33,581 nt of DNA from JBFMAI01 sp964462635 (GTDB taxonomy: Bacteria; Planctomycetota; Phycisphaerae; UBA1845; Fen-1342). A model generated the notes under the pieces. It did no database searches, was not told the origin of the DNA, and saw nothing but the letters and a program-made list of their open reading frames with translations. Shown in pieces: positions 23,318-30,269 of the stretch. The stretch covers positions 1 through 33,581 of the forward strand of contig CAYWYJ010000034.1 in the NCBI GenBank assembly GCA_964462635.1, given 5' to 3'. Position 1 is the stretch's first letter. Every line of letters starts with the position of its first letter. A program made the translations under genes and the position numbers.

Positions 23318-23444
23318 GACGTGGCGACCTGAGAGGGAGGGGAGTTCAGGCGTAGCTTCTCCGTCCCTTGGCGCTCTTGGCGCTCGTGGCGACTGGGCGG
23401 TTTCCGAATCCTGAATGGGCGTGCGTGATTCGGCAGCGCGAATC

Positions 23445-23519
23445 GGGAGGGCGAGCCTGTCTCCTGCGGCGACCCTGCCGGCCCGGCGAGCCGCGGCTCG
23501 GCCGGAGCCTCGCCCTCCC
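23445..23519. repeat. GGGAGGGCGAG-type dispersed repeat, copy 2
   Basis: A 75-base element with perfect 11-base inverted ends, GGGAGGGCGAG and CTCGCCCTCCC, and an internal GAGCCGCGGCTC palindrome. It lies about 50 bases past the FlgT-like gene's stop and could act as a terminator hairpin, but its similarity to 28905-28975 marks it as a dispersed repeat. Confidence 0.8.
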
Positions 23520-23573
23520 GCGCCGCATGTTCGCGCCCGCCGGTGGTTTAGCGATGTAGGGCTGCGTTCGCGG

Positions 23574-24758
23574 TCAGGGCTTGGCCACCGCCTTCGCCTG
23601 GATGCGGTTCGGCTTGAGGTCCACCACCTCCAACCAGGCGTCGAAGGGCTTCTCGGTGAGCCGCTCGGCGAGCGTCTGGGCCTGCATCTGGGCCCGCAGC
23701 CGGAACTTGCCCGTGTTCGAGGTGAAGTCGCCGTCCACCGACTTCACCCGCTCGATCTCGGCCAGGGCCTTCTTCAGGGCCACAAACGTCTTGAAGTCGA
23801 TATTCTCGACCTCGATTTGGATGTCGCCGCCGAAGCTGATCTGCGTGGACCACTGCTGCATGACCGATTCGACGAGCTTGATGGCCAGGGCGGGTTCGCG
23901 GCGGGTCGTGTTCTGCGGGAAGGTGGCGGCGACGAGCGCGGCCCGCGCCGCCTGCGGGCTGAACTCGCTGCGCGAGCGGACGCCGCGGCGGGTCACCGGC
24001 ACGGTCTCGCTCGCCAGCAGCCGGGCGGTGTCGGTCGCGTACACCTTGGCTTGCACGTCGCAGTTGTAGAACGCCGCCGGGACGCCGTAGAGGTTCTCCA
24101 GACCCGCCCGGTCGGCGTTGGCGTGGCCGCGGATGAAGATGTGGGCGCCGGCCTCCTTGGCCAGACGGGCGAGCTTGGCGGCGTCCTGTTCGGACTCGGC
24201 AGCGGCGGCCTCTCGGCGACGGATGTCCTCCACGGCCTGCCGCGCGACCAGGTCGAACCCGGCCTTGACGAACAGCTCTTCAATCCCGCTCTCGACGACG
24301 GAGGACGGTTCGAGCCGCCCGTCGATCCGCTCGTCGATCCAGACGAGGATGCGCGGGCGGCCGATCTGATCGAGCACGTTCTGGACCTCGCCCCAGGCCT
24401 GGGCGACGGCATCGGCGCGGACGGTGGCCTCGATCGTGATCTCCCAAGCCCCGTTGGCGACCTCGGTCGGACCGCGCAGCACGCGGTAATCGGTGACGAT
24501 GCCGGCGGCGCGGCTGTAGATCGTGTCGCGGACGAGCGTGTAGTTCTCGACCTGCGAATACCCCGCCAGTTGCACGCCCGCGCCCTCCTCCAGGGCCTTG
24601 CGCAACGCCTGCTGGAGCGCGTCGTCGCGGTTGAAGCCCTCGGCGGTCACCGTCACCGTCTTGGTCGCCGGGGCGGGTTGCTCCGGCGGCGGCGACGCTT
24701 GGCCCAGCACGAGCGGCGGGAGAAGCAGACCAAAGAGGCCATACGTCATCGGTTTCAT
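23574..24758 (-). CDS. FlgT-like exported protein, last gene of the LPP20 operon
   Basis: Predicted 394 residues with signal peptide (MKPMTYGLFGLLLPPLVLG). Residues about 33-115 match the FlgT N-terminal domain pattern: VTAEGFNRDDALQQALRKAL, EEGAGVQLAG, VENYTLVRDTIYSRAAGIVT. Residues about 130-260 resemble the FlgT/TolB-like middle domain (RILVWIDERIDG, then EAGAHIFIRGHANA). FlgT in Vibrio builds the periplasmic H ring of the flagellum; related domains occur in other envelope proteins, so a flagellar role is not proven here. It starts 10 bases after the preceding gene, with AGGA 8 bases before the ATG, and closes the operon. It is followed by the repeat at 23445-23519. Confidence 0.7.
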   Translation of the reverse strand: MKPMTYGLFGLLLPPLVLGQASPPPEQPAPATKTVTVTAEGFNRDDALQQALRKALEEGAGVQLAGYSQVENYTLVRDTIYSRAAGIVTDYRVLRGPTEVANGAWEITIEATVRADAVAQAWGEVQNVLDQIGRPRILVWIDERIDGRLEPSSVVESGIEELFVKAGFDLVARQAVEDIRRREAAAAESEQDAAKLARLAKEAGAHIFIRGHANADRAGLENLYGVPAAFYNCDVQAKVYATDTARLLASETVPVTRRGVRSRSEFSPQAARAALVAATFPQNTTRREPALAIKLVESVMQQWSTQISFGGDIQIEVENIDFKTFVALKKALAEIERVKSVDGDFTSNTGKFRLRAQMQAQTLAERLTEKPFDAWLEVVDLKPNRIQAKAVAKP

Positions 24759-24768
24759 GGGCGGTTCC

Positions 24769-26076
24769 TCATCGCGGCCCGGCCGTCGCCGGTCGCGTGG
24801 ACGGTGTCGTCGCCGGCGGCTCGACCTCTTCCACGGTCATCGCGCGGCGGAGAATCTCCCACAGACGCCGGAGCGGCAGTTCGACTTTCAACTCGGTCGT
24901 GCCGTCGGGCTTCGCCACGGGTCGTCCGGCCGGCCGCGCGCCGCTGAGAAAGAGGGCCACGTCGCTTTTCAAGTGGGAATGATAGCTGAGGAAAGCTCCC
25001 ACGGTGACGTCATCCTGGACGATCAGCCTGGCCATCTGCGCGTACAGACGATCGAGGGCGTCCAGCCGCGCGGCCTCGCGGCGTGTCGCTTCATCCGGCG
25101 ACTCGTTGTCCGTGGGCTCGTAACGGCCGACAGCGCTCAGCGTGGCGCCGGCCCACGGCGGCACGTCGAGCTCAAGCGGTTCGTAGCGCGTGGTCAGAAC
25201 GGTCCTTGCCGGCGGCGGGGCGAGGCCGATCGCCGCCACCTCTTCGCGGCCGGCCAGCAGGACCATCTGGCGGAAGTCGGCCGCCTCGAAGTCCGACCCG
25301 CGATAGTGCTCCTGGTGGACACGGGTCACGATCCGTAGCAGCTCGCGGAGGTTGATGCGCACCTCCACGACCGCGAGCTGGTCCGCCGCCAGCTCGACCC
25401 GCGCGGTCGCCGCCCGCTCCAATTCGGCGCGGACGGCGTCACGCACGGCGGCGTCGGAATCCAGGAACTCGTGCAAGCGGCGCGCGTGCGTGACCTTCAG
25501 CCGCCCCACCTCGGTCAACAGGGCCGTCTGTGCATCGGCCCGCGCGGCGGCCCGGGCCAGCTCCTGACCCTCGGCGCTCACGTCCTCCCAGCCGGCGGGA
25601 CCGCTCGCCGCGGCGATTTCCTCAAGTGCGGCCCGGCCGGTGACCTGGATGGCCGGCCAGTCGGCGGCGGCCCGGGCGAGACGGTTGGGGTCCCAGGGCG
25701 GGTGCGGCCGGTCCGCCGCCAGTTGCCCGAGCTGCACGCGGATTTCCTCGGGCTCCAGGCGGACGTCGCACTCGCACACGCCGTCGGAGTACAGCCGGAC
25801 GCCGCCGTGCCGCGGTCGCGTGCGGACCCACAGGCGCAGGGCGCGGTCGAGATCCACCTCGCCCGTCAGCGCGTCAGCCAGCGTCCGGTCCGGTTTCACA
25901 GGGAGCGTGCCGAGCCGGCGAAAGGCCTCGGTTCGGGCCTTGGCCAGCGCGACGGTTTCGAGTCGCGTCTGCTGTTCGGGCGTCGGCGGCGTGGGGCCCT
26001 GGGCGCGGGCCGCCGGCGCGACCCCCAGCGCCACGACGGCCCCCGCCAGCGCGAGCAGCCGCGAACCGCACGTCAC
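24769..26076 (-). CDS. Exported LPP20-module protein, third gene of the operon
   Basis: Predicted 435 residues. The GTG at 26076 is chosen because AGGAG lies 5 bases upstream and a signal peptide follows (CGSRLLALAGAVVALGVAP); an in-frame TTG at 26097 is the alternative. Two regions resemble the modules of the first operon gene: KARTEAFRRLGTLP with LYSDGVCECDV, and VVEVRINLRELLRIVTRVHQ with HYRGSDFEAADF and AIGLAPPP. The modules are more decayed than in the first gene. It ends with a Pro/Thr tail (PATTPSTRPATAGPR). The gene is 31 bases behind the lipoprotein gene and 10 bases before the FlgT-like gene. Function unknown; periplasmic or outer-membrane location is likely. Confidence 0.65.
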   Translation of the reverse strand: MTCGSRLLALAGAVVALGVAPAARAQGPTPPTPEQQTRLETVALAKARTEAFRRLGTLPVKPDRTLADALTGEVDLDRALRLWVRTRPRHGGVRLYSDGVCECDVRLEPEEIRVQLGQLAADRPHPPWDPNRLARAAADWPAIQVTGRAALEEIAAASGPAGWEDVSAEGQELARAAARADAQTALLTEVGRLKVTHARRLHEFLDSDAAVRDAVRAELERAATARVELAADQLAVVEVRINLRELLRIVTRVHQEHYRGSDFEAADFRQMVLLAGREEVAAIGLAPPPARTVLTTRYEPLELDVPPWAGATLSAVGRYEPTDNESPDEATRREAARLDALDRLYAQMARLIVQDDVTVGAFLSYHSHLKSDVALFLSGARPAGRPVAKPDGTTELKVELPLRRLWEILRRAMTVEEVEPPATTPSTRPATAGPR

Positions 26077-26107
26077 GCGCGGACTCCTGGTGGCCAACGC
26101 GGGGGTC

Positions 26108-26272
26108 CTACTCGACGATCATCTCACCCGGGGCGACCGGCTCGACTTCGCCCTCGTGCTGCTCCTGCTTGACGGTCATCTTGCGGTGCTCGCGCTCGGC
26201 ACAACCGAAGAGCAGGGTGAAGGTCAACAGGGCACACGTCAGCAGGCCGAACAGACGATACGCAGTGCGCAT
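26108..26272 (-). CDS. Small lipoprotein (54 residues)
   Basis: The ATG at 26272 has AAGGAG 6 bases upstream. The signal peptide MRTAYRLFGLLTCALLTFTL ends in the lipobox LFGC, giving a lipidated Cys and a mature part of about 32 residues that is strongly charged (EREHRKMTVKQEQHEGEVEP). It sits between the two LPP20-module proteins, 41 bases behind the first and 31 before the third gene. It may anchor or tether the complex at a membrane; that is inference from position. I do not recognise a named family. Confidence 0.8.
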   Translation of the reverse strand: MRTAYRLFGLLTCALLTFTLLFGCAEREHRKMTVKQEQHEGEVEPVAPGEMIVE

Positions 26273-26313
26273 ATCCGGCTCCTTGTGGTCGGGGGGATCG
26301 GCGCAGCGCGGCC

Positions 26314-27627
26314 CTACCGCCGGGACTCGCGCTGGTACTGCTGATTGAACACGGTCCACACCTGCATGCCGGGCAGCGCGACGGTGACGCGGGCGGTATC
26401 GCCGGTGAACTCCGTCTTGGTCACGGTGGCTTGCTGGAGCACGGCATCGACCAGCGTCGTGACCTCGTCGCGCTCGGCGGCGAAGTCGCGGACCACCGTC
26501 TCGCCGTGCAACCGCAGGCCCGCGACCTGCTCGGCCAGCTTGCGCTTCGCGTCCAGCTCCGCCGCCCGGGCCGCCTTGAGCCGCCCCTGCGGGGTGTCGA
26601 GGGCGGGGTCCGTGCCCTCACCGACGGCTTCCAGCGGCGCCATGGCCCACTCCGGCACCGGCACGACGGCGTTCTCGTTGTAGCGGCGGAGATACTGCGG
26701 CGGGGGGACGCCGTTGCCGGTCGCCTCAAAGTCCCGTTTGACGACCGTCTTCACGATGCTCTCGACATCGTGGCCCTTGATGTCGTCGCCCTTGTAATGG
26801 CGGCTGTGGAGTTCCTTGATGGTGGTGATGACCTGCTCGGTCGGGATGCGGAGCGTCACCTCCGCGATGAGCTCATTGTGGTGCAGATAGGGCGGCCCGA
26901 CCTCCTCGGCCCCGACCAGGAACGTGTTCATCTCGGTTGTGATGACGTCGCTTTCGGCCACGAAATCCCGCACCTGCGTCCGCGACGTGAGCCGCAGCCC
27001 CTTGATCCGCTCGGCGAGTTTCCGCAGGGCGTCCACGCGCGCCGCCCGAATCGCCATCAGCCGCCCCTGCGGCCCGACCTGGTTCCAGATGTCGGGGATC
27101 GGCGGGCGCGGGGCCGAATCACCCGGCGGCGGGCCGAGCAATTCCGCAGCCCCGACGGGCAGCTCGGGCGGGAGGTCCGGCCGCGGCGCCCCCATGCCCG
27201 TGACCTTGATGATCTGCTTCTCGATCCGCTGGGTCATGGACTCGAAGTCGCTGGTCTTGACGTCGTCGCCCTTGTAATACCGGCTGTGGGCCGAGCGCAG
27301 CGTCTCGACCACCTTGGCCACCGTCACTTCCGCCGGCACCTCGCACGAGCCGTCGTCGTACCATGTCGGCGTGCCCAGGCGGACGCCTTTGACGAAGCTG
27401 TCCACGTCCGTGCGGATGTCGTCGGACTCGGTGACGAAGTCCCGGACGTACGTGCGTGCGTTGATTTGCAGGCCGTACACGGCCTCCGCGAGCTTGCGGT
27501 ACGCGTCCGCCTCCGCCGCCCGCTTGGCCAGTAGCTTGTTCTGCTCCCGCGAGATGTCCTGGGCCCGGGCGGCCAGACCGCCGGCCAGCACGATGGCCAG
27601 CACCACGACGAGTCGTGTCTTGAGCAT
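26314..27627 (-). CDS. Exported LPP20-like protein with two and a half repeated modules
   Basis: Predicted 437 residues, first gene of the operon. Signal peptide MLKTRLVVVLAIVLAGGLAA then RAQ; there is no lipobox. The LPP20-type module (AEADAYRKLAEAVYGLQINA, then TYVRDFVTESDDI, YDDGSCEVPAEVTV and SRYYKGDDVKTSDFE) occurs at about residues 25-155, again at 190-320 (AARVDALRKLAERIKGL to SRHYKGDDIKGHDVE), and its first half a third time from about 350. LPP20-family proteins include FlgO and FlgP of the Vibrio flagellar outer rings, but most are uncharacterised envelope proteins. The start lies directly behind a 26-bp tandem repeat, so promoter and leader cannot be read with confidence. Function is inferred from operon mates only. 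Confidence 0.7.
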   Translation of the reverse strand: MLKTRLVVVLAIVLAGGLAARAQDISREQNKLLAKRAAEADAYRKLAEAVYGLQINARTYVRDFVTESDDIRTDVDSFVKGVRLGTPTWYDDGSCEVPAEVTVAKVVETLRSAHSRYYKGDDVKTSDFESMTQRIEKQIIKVTGMGAPRPDLPPELPVGAAELLGPPPGDSAPRPPIPDIWNQVGPQGRLMAIRAARVDALRKLAERIKGLRLTSRTQVRDFVAESDVITTEMNTFLVGAEEVGPPYLHHNELIAEVTLRIPTEQVITTIKELHSRHYKGDDIKGHDVESIVKTVVKRDFEATGNGVPPPQYLRRYNENAVVPVPEWAMAPLEAVGEGTDPALDTPQGRLKAARAAELDAKRKLAEQVAGLRLHGETVVRDFAAERDEVTTLVDAVLQQATVTKTEFTGDTARVTVALPGMQVWTVFNQQYQRESRR

Positions 27628-27642
27628 CGCTGCATCCTTCCA

Positions 27643-27844
27643 GCGGGCGCGACGCCCGCGCTTGCTCGGCGGGCGAGGCGCCCGCGCTTGCTTTGCGGGC
27701 GAGACGCCCGCNNNNNNNNNNNNNNNNNNNNNNNNNNNNNNNNNNNNNNNNNNNNNNNNNNNNNNNNNNNNNNNNNNNNNNNNNNNNNNNNNNNNNNNNN
27801 NNNNNNNNNNNCGCCCGCGCTTGCTTTGCGGGCGAGACGCCCGC
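27643..27844. repeat. 26-bp tandem repeat array interrupted by an assembly gap
   Basis: Units of 26 bases of the form CGCCCGCGCTTGCT followed by CGGCGGGCGAGG or TTGCGGGCGAGA run into 100 N (27712-27811). The 33 bases before the gap (27679-27711) equal those after it (27812-27844). Each unit holds a GCGGGCG/CGCCCGC inverted repeat. Because the array is periodic, the real copy number may be higher than shown. It lies in the 420-base spacer 27628-28049, which otherwise holds nothing I can support. Confidence 0.85.
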
Positions 27845-28049
27845 ACTCCCCGGCCAATGGGTAATCGGGCCCGTCCACACGCGGGGCCGGGCCGGCCTTC
27901 TCTTCTGACAACGCACCGGGACGACGGTTAGTCGCCCAACCGCCCGCCGCAGGATACCCGAACCGCCCGCACGCGGATATAGTGCGGCCTTTTCCGGGCG
28001 ACTGCGCGCTCCGGCTTGACCGCGGCCCCGCGTGCGACGGAAGCAGGTG

Positions 28050-28784
28050 ATGACGGCATCCAAGCCGATGACCAAATCGGGTTGGCGCGACGCGGTGGAC
28101 CGGCTCGGGGCCACGCGCCCCGACCTCGTGCTGCTCCTGCCCCTGATGACGTACCTGGCCTTGATGGCGCTGATGCTGGTGGTTCCGCCGGCGTGGCAAC
28201 CGGGAGCGATTGCGCTGCGGGGCGTGGCGTCGCTGGCCGTGGTGTGGCTCTTTCGCCGCCACCTGCCCGACCTCGGAAAGCCGTATTGGCTGATCGCGCT
28301 CGTCGGCGGGGCCTTGGTCGCTTGGGGGTGGGTGGTCGGTCAGTGGTGGCTCGAGCAGGTTGGCCTGGGCGGGTGGCTGCCGCTGCTGCCGGGAGAGAAG
28401 ACCGTTGTCGATCCCCGCACGGAACTGGGGGCCCGGCACCTGTTCTGGGCCACCTGGTCGCTGCGGATGCTGGTGGCGGTCATCGCGGTGCCGGTGGTCG
28501 AGGAGCTGTTCTGGCGTGGGTTCCTGCTGCGGGCGCTGATCGACTGGCACCATTTTGAACGCATTCCGCTCGGGCAGTTCACCTGGCTGTCCTTCCTGGG
28601 AACTTCGCTGATCTCCACCTTCCAGCACCCCGGAAACTGGGGCGTGAGTATCGCTTGCTGGATGGTGTTCAATGGCGTGTTCTACTGGACGCGCAGCCTG
28701 CGGTGCCTGATGCTCCTGCACGGTTTCACGAATCTCGTCCTATACCTGGTTGTCCAACGCGTCGGCGACTGGGGTTTCTGGTGA
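28050..28784 (+). CDS. CPBP-family intramembrane glutamic protease, exosortase-associated type
   Basis: Predicted 244 residues with about seven hydrophobic segments. The ATG at 28050 has GGAAG 6 bases upstream; an in-frame GTG at 28032 would add 6 residues. Catalytic motifs are all visible: Glu151-Glu152 and Arg156 in VVEELFWRGFLLR, His193 in STFQHPGNW, and His224 in LHGFTN. The FxxxPLGQFTWLSFLGT region resembles the CAAX-protease-related proteins found in PEP-CTERM/exosortase loci (TIGR03008-like). It would cleave within or near the membrane; the substrate is unknown. The stop overlaps the next gene's GTG as GTGA. The PEP-CTERM protein 5.4 kb upstream is a possible functional link. Confidence 0.82.
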   Translation: MTASKPMTKSGWRDAVDRLGATRPDLVLLLPLMTYLALMALMLVVPPAWQPGAIALRGVASLAVVWLFRRHLPDLGKPYWLIALVGGALVAWGWVVGQWWLEQVGLGGWLPLLPGEKTVVDPRTELGARHLFWATWSLRMLVAVIAVPVVEELFWRGFLLRALIDWHHFERIPLGQFTWLSFLGTSLISTFQHPGNWGVSIACWMVFNGVFYWTRSLRCLMLLHGFTNLVLYLVVQRVGDWGFW

Positions 28785-30142
28785 CGACGTCGGTCCGTGA
28801 GTCTGTCGCGTGTCGCGCGGCCTTGGCCGTGGCGCTGATGCTCGGTGGCTTGGCGTGGTGCGGCGGGCCCCGCGTAACGGGGTTACTCGCGGCCCCCCGG
28901 GGACGGGAGGGCGAAGCTCCTGCGGAGCCGTCCCGCAACGGGGGCAACGCGGCTCGGCAGGAGCCTCGCCCTCCCGGCGCATCGGGCGGTCCCGCGGAAA
29001 CCCACGAACGCGGGGTAGTCCCTATCACTCCCCATGAGCAAACGCTCTGGGACCGTGTGGTCGAAGCACAACGCCCCGTGGCCGCCACTCAGCCATTCAG
29101 AGACTGGTTCGACTCGGCCCGGCAACAGCGGCGGCTCCTGCTCAGCCGGGTGCGGCTGTACCTGACGCTTTACCCGGGGGGCGTCCACCGTGACGAGGCC
29201 ATCCGCTGGGAACTGCGGACGCTGTTTGAGCTCGGGACGCTTCAGGGAACGGGGAACAGGGAACGGGGAACGGGGAACAGGGAACAGGGAACGGGGAAGG
29301 GGGAACGGGGGATGGGCGTGCCAATCGCACGGCGCGGAGGCGAGTCCGACGCGCTCGTTGAGCGGGTGACGGAGCTGCGGCGGGCGCCGCCGAGTGCGGT
29401 CGCGCTCCAGGAGGCCACCTACTGGGCCACCATGTGCGAGCGGGCCGACGGCGGCGATACGGCGGCCGTCGAGTCGGCGGCGACGGGGCTCGAACCGGCG
29501 TTGCGGCAGGCGCACCTCGCATACATCCGCGCCTACCCGCACTCGGAGCGGGTGCCGTGGCTGGCGGCCCTCGTGTTCGACGACGCCGCGCGCGGGGGGG
29601 ATCGCCCGCTCATGGCCGAGCTTGTGGCCTTGCTCACGAGTGCGTTTCCGGAGCACCCCGTGACGGGCAACGTCCGGGCCAAATGGCTGCGCACGCAAGC
29701 GGTGGGGGAGCCGTTCGAGCCCCTGCTGCCAGGGCTCGACGGCAAACCGTTGGCTTGGTCGGCCTACCGCGGGCGGCCGGTCCTGCTGGTGGTGTGGGCG
29801 GCCTTCGATGACGCCTCACGCCGGGCCGTGCAGCGCATCGGCCACTTCCGGGCCGGTCATCCGCACCTGGCGGTGATCGGCGTCTCGCTCGACGAGACGG
29901 CCGAAGCGACGCGGACCGCGGCGCGCGAGCTGGAGCTGGACTGGCCGCAGTGCAACGACGGACGCGGCTGGGGCGGGGAGTTCGTGCGGCGATGGGGTAT
30001 CGACCGCCTGCCCCTGGTGTTCGTGATCGACGCCGACGGACGGCTCGTGGCATCGGACGCGGGGGACGGCTGGGAGGGGCCGGTCCGGGAGTTGTTGCGC
30101 GTCGCGGCGGTGCCGGCGGGGCCCGGCGCGGGGGCTCATTGA
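28781..30142 (+). CDS. Exported thioredoxin-fold (TlpA/AhpC-like) protein lacking CxxC, with in-frame repeats
   Basis: Predicted 453 residues. The GTG at 28781 overlaps the protease stop (GTGA); the N-terminus looks like a signal peptide (AALAVALMLGGLAWCGG). Residues about 300-445 form a TlpA/redoxin-like domain: GEPFEPLLPGLDGKPLAWSA, RPVLLVVWAAFDDASRRAV, VIGVSLDETAEATRTAA and LPLVFVIDADGRLVASD. Where redox-active members have W-C-x-x-C the sequence is WAAFDDAS, so thiol-disulfide exchange is impossible at that site. Residues about 42-65 are encoded by a GGGAGGGCGAG-type dispersed repeat and about 156-176 by a GGGAAC(A/G) heptamer array. Residues about 190-290 are helical and may be a TPR-like or scaffold region. 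Likely a structural or binding protein of the envelope. Confidence 0.68.
   Translation: MTTSVRESVACRAALAVALMLGGLAWCGGPRVTGLLAAPRGREGEAPAEPSRNGGNAARQEPRPPGASGGPAETHERGVVPITPHEQTLWDRVVEAQRPVAATQPFRDWFDSARQQRRLLLSRVRLYLTLYPGGVHRDEAIRWELRTLFELGTLQGTGNRERGTGNREQGTGKGERGMGVPIARRGGESDALVERVTELRRAPPSAVALQEATYWATMCERADGGDTAAVESAATGLEPALRQAHLAYIRAYPHSERVPWLAALVFDDAARGGDRPLMAELVALLTSAFPEHPVTGNVRAKWLRTQAVGEPFEPLLPGLDGKPLAWSAYRGRPVLLVVWAAFDDASRRAVQRIGHFRAGHPHLAVIGVSLDETAEATRTAARELELDWPQCNDGRGWGGEFVRRWGIDRLPLVFVIDADGRLVASDAGDGWEGPVRELLRVAAVPAGPGAGAH
28905..28975. repeat. GGGAGGGCGAG-type dispersed repeat, copy 3, inside a coding region
   Basis: A 71-base element with long inverted ends: GGGAGGGCGAAGCTCCTGC on the left and GCAGGAGCCTCGCCCTCCC on the right. 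It is translated in frame as GREGEAPAEP and onwards in the thioredoxin-fold gene, just behind the signal peptide. It is related to 23445-23519 and 18024-18080. Confidence 0.85.
29245..29307. repeat. Nine-copy GGGAAC(A/G) heptamer array inside a coding region
   Basis: Nine consecutive 7-base units, 63 bases in total, so the frame is kept. It encodes a low-complexity segment of the type GTGNRERGTGNREQGTG. The same heptamer is intergenic at 17887-17926. Confidence 0.9.
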
Positions 30143-30269
30143 CAGAGGTAATCCCGGCGGTTACACAGCGCCGGTGAACAGCCCACCGTGTCCGCGCGGG
30201 TTGGGTGCGCGCCAGCGCCCCGACCGGCGCGGGGGTGGTGTTTGTGCGCTTAAGGAACGGAGGTCCGTT

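Larger units (their letters stand above)
22652..23573. other. Intergenic region rich in repeats, with the PEP-CTERM leader
   Basis: About 920 bases with no supported gene. The first 270 form the upstream region of the minus-strand PEP-CTERM gene and include an AT-richer patch at about 22880-22918 (possible promoter) and paired segments (GTAG/CTAC, CCCG/CGGG) at 22836-22871 that could fold. From 23040 onward the sequence is a mosaic of palindromic repeats, listed separately. I found no match to the c-di-GMP-I riboswitch consensus by eye. Confidence 0.5.

Noticed and set aside
27643..27844. CRISPR array or origin iterons
   Set aside because: The 26-bp units are directly joined without spacers, and no replication initiator gene or DnaA boxes are seen nearby.
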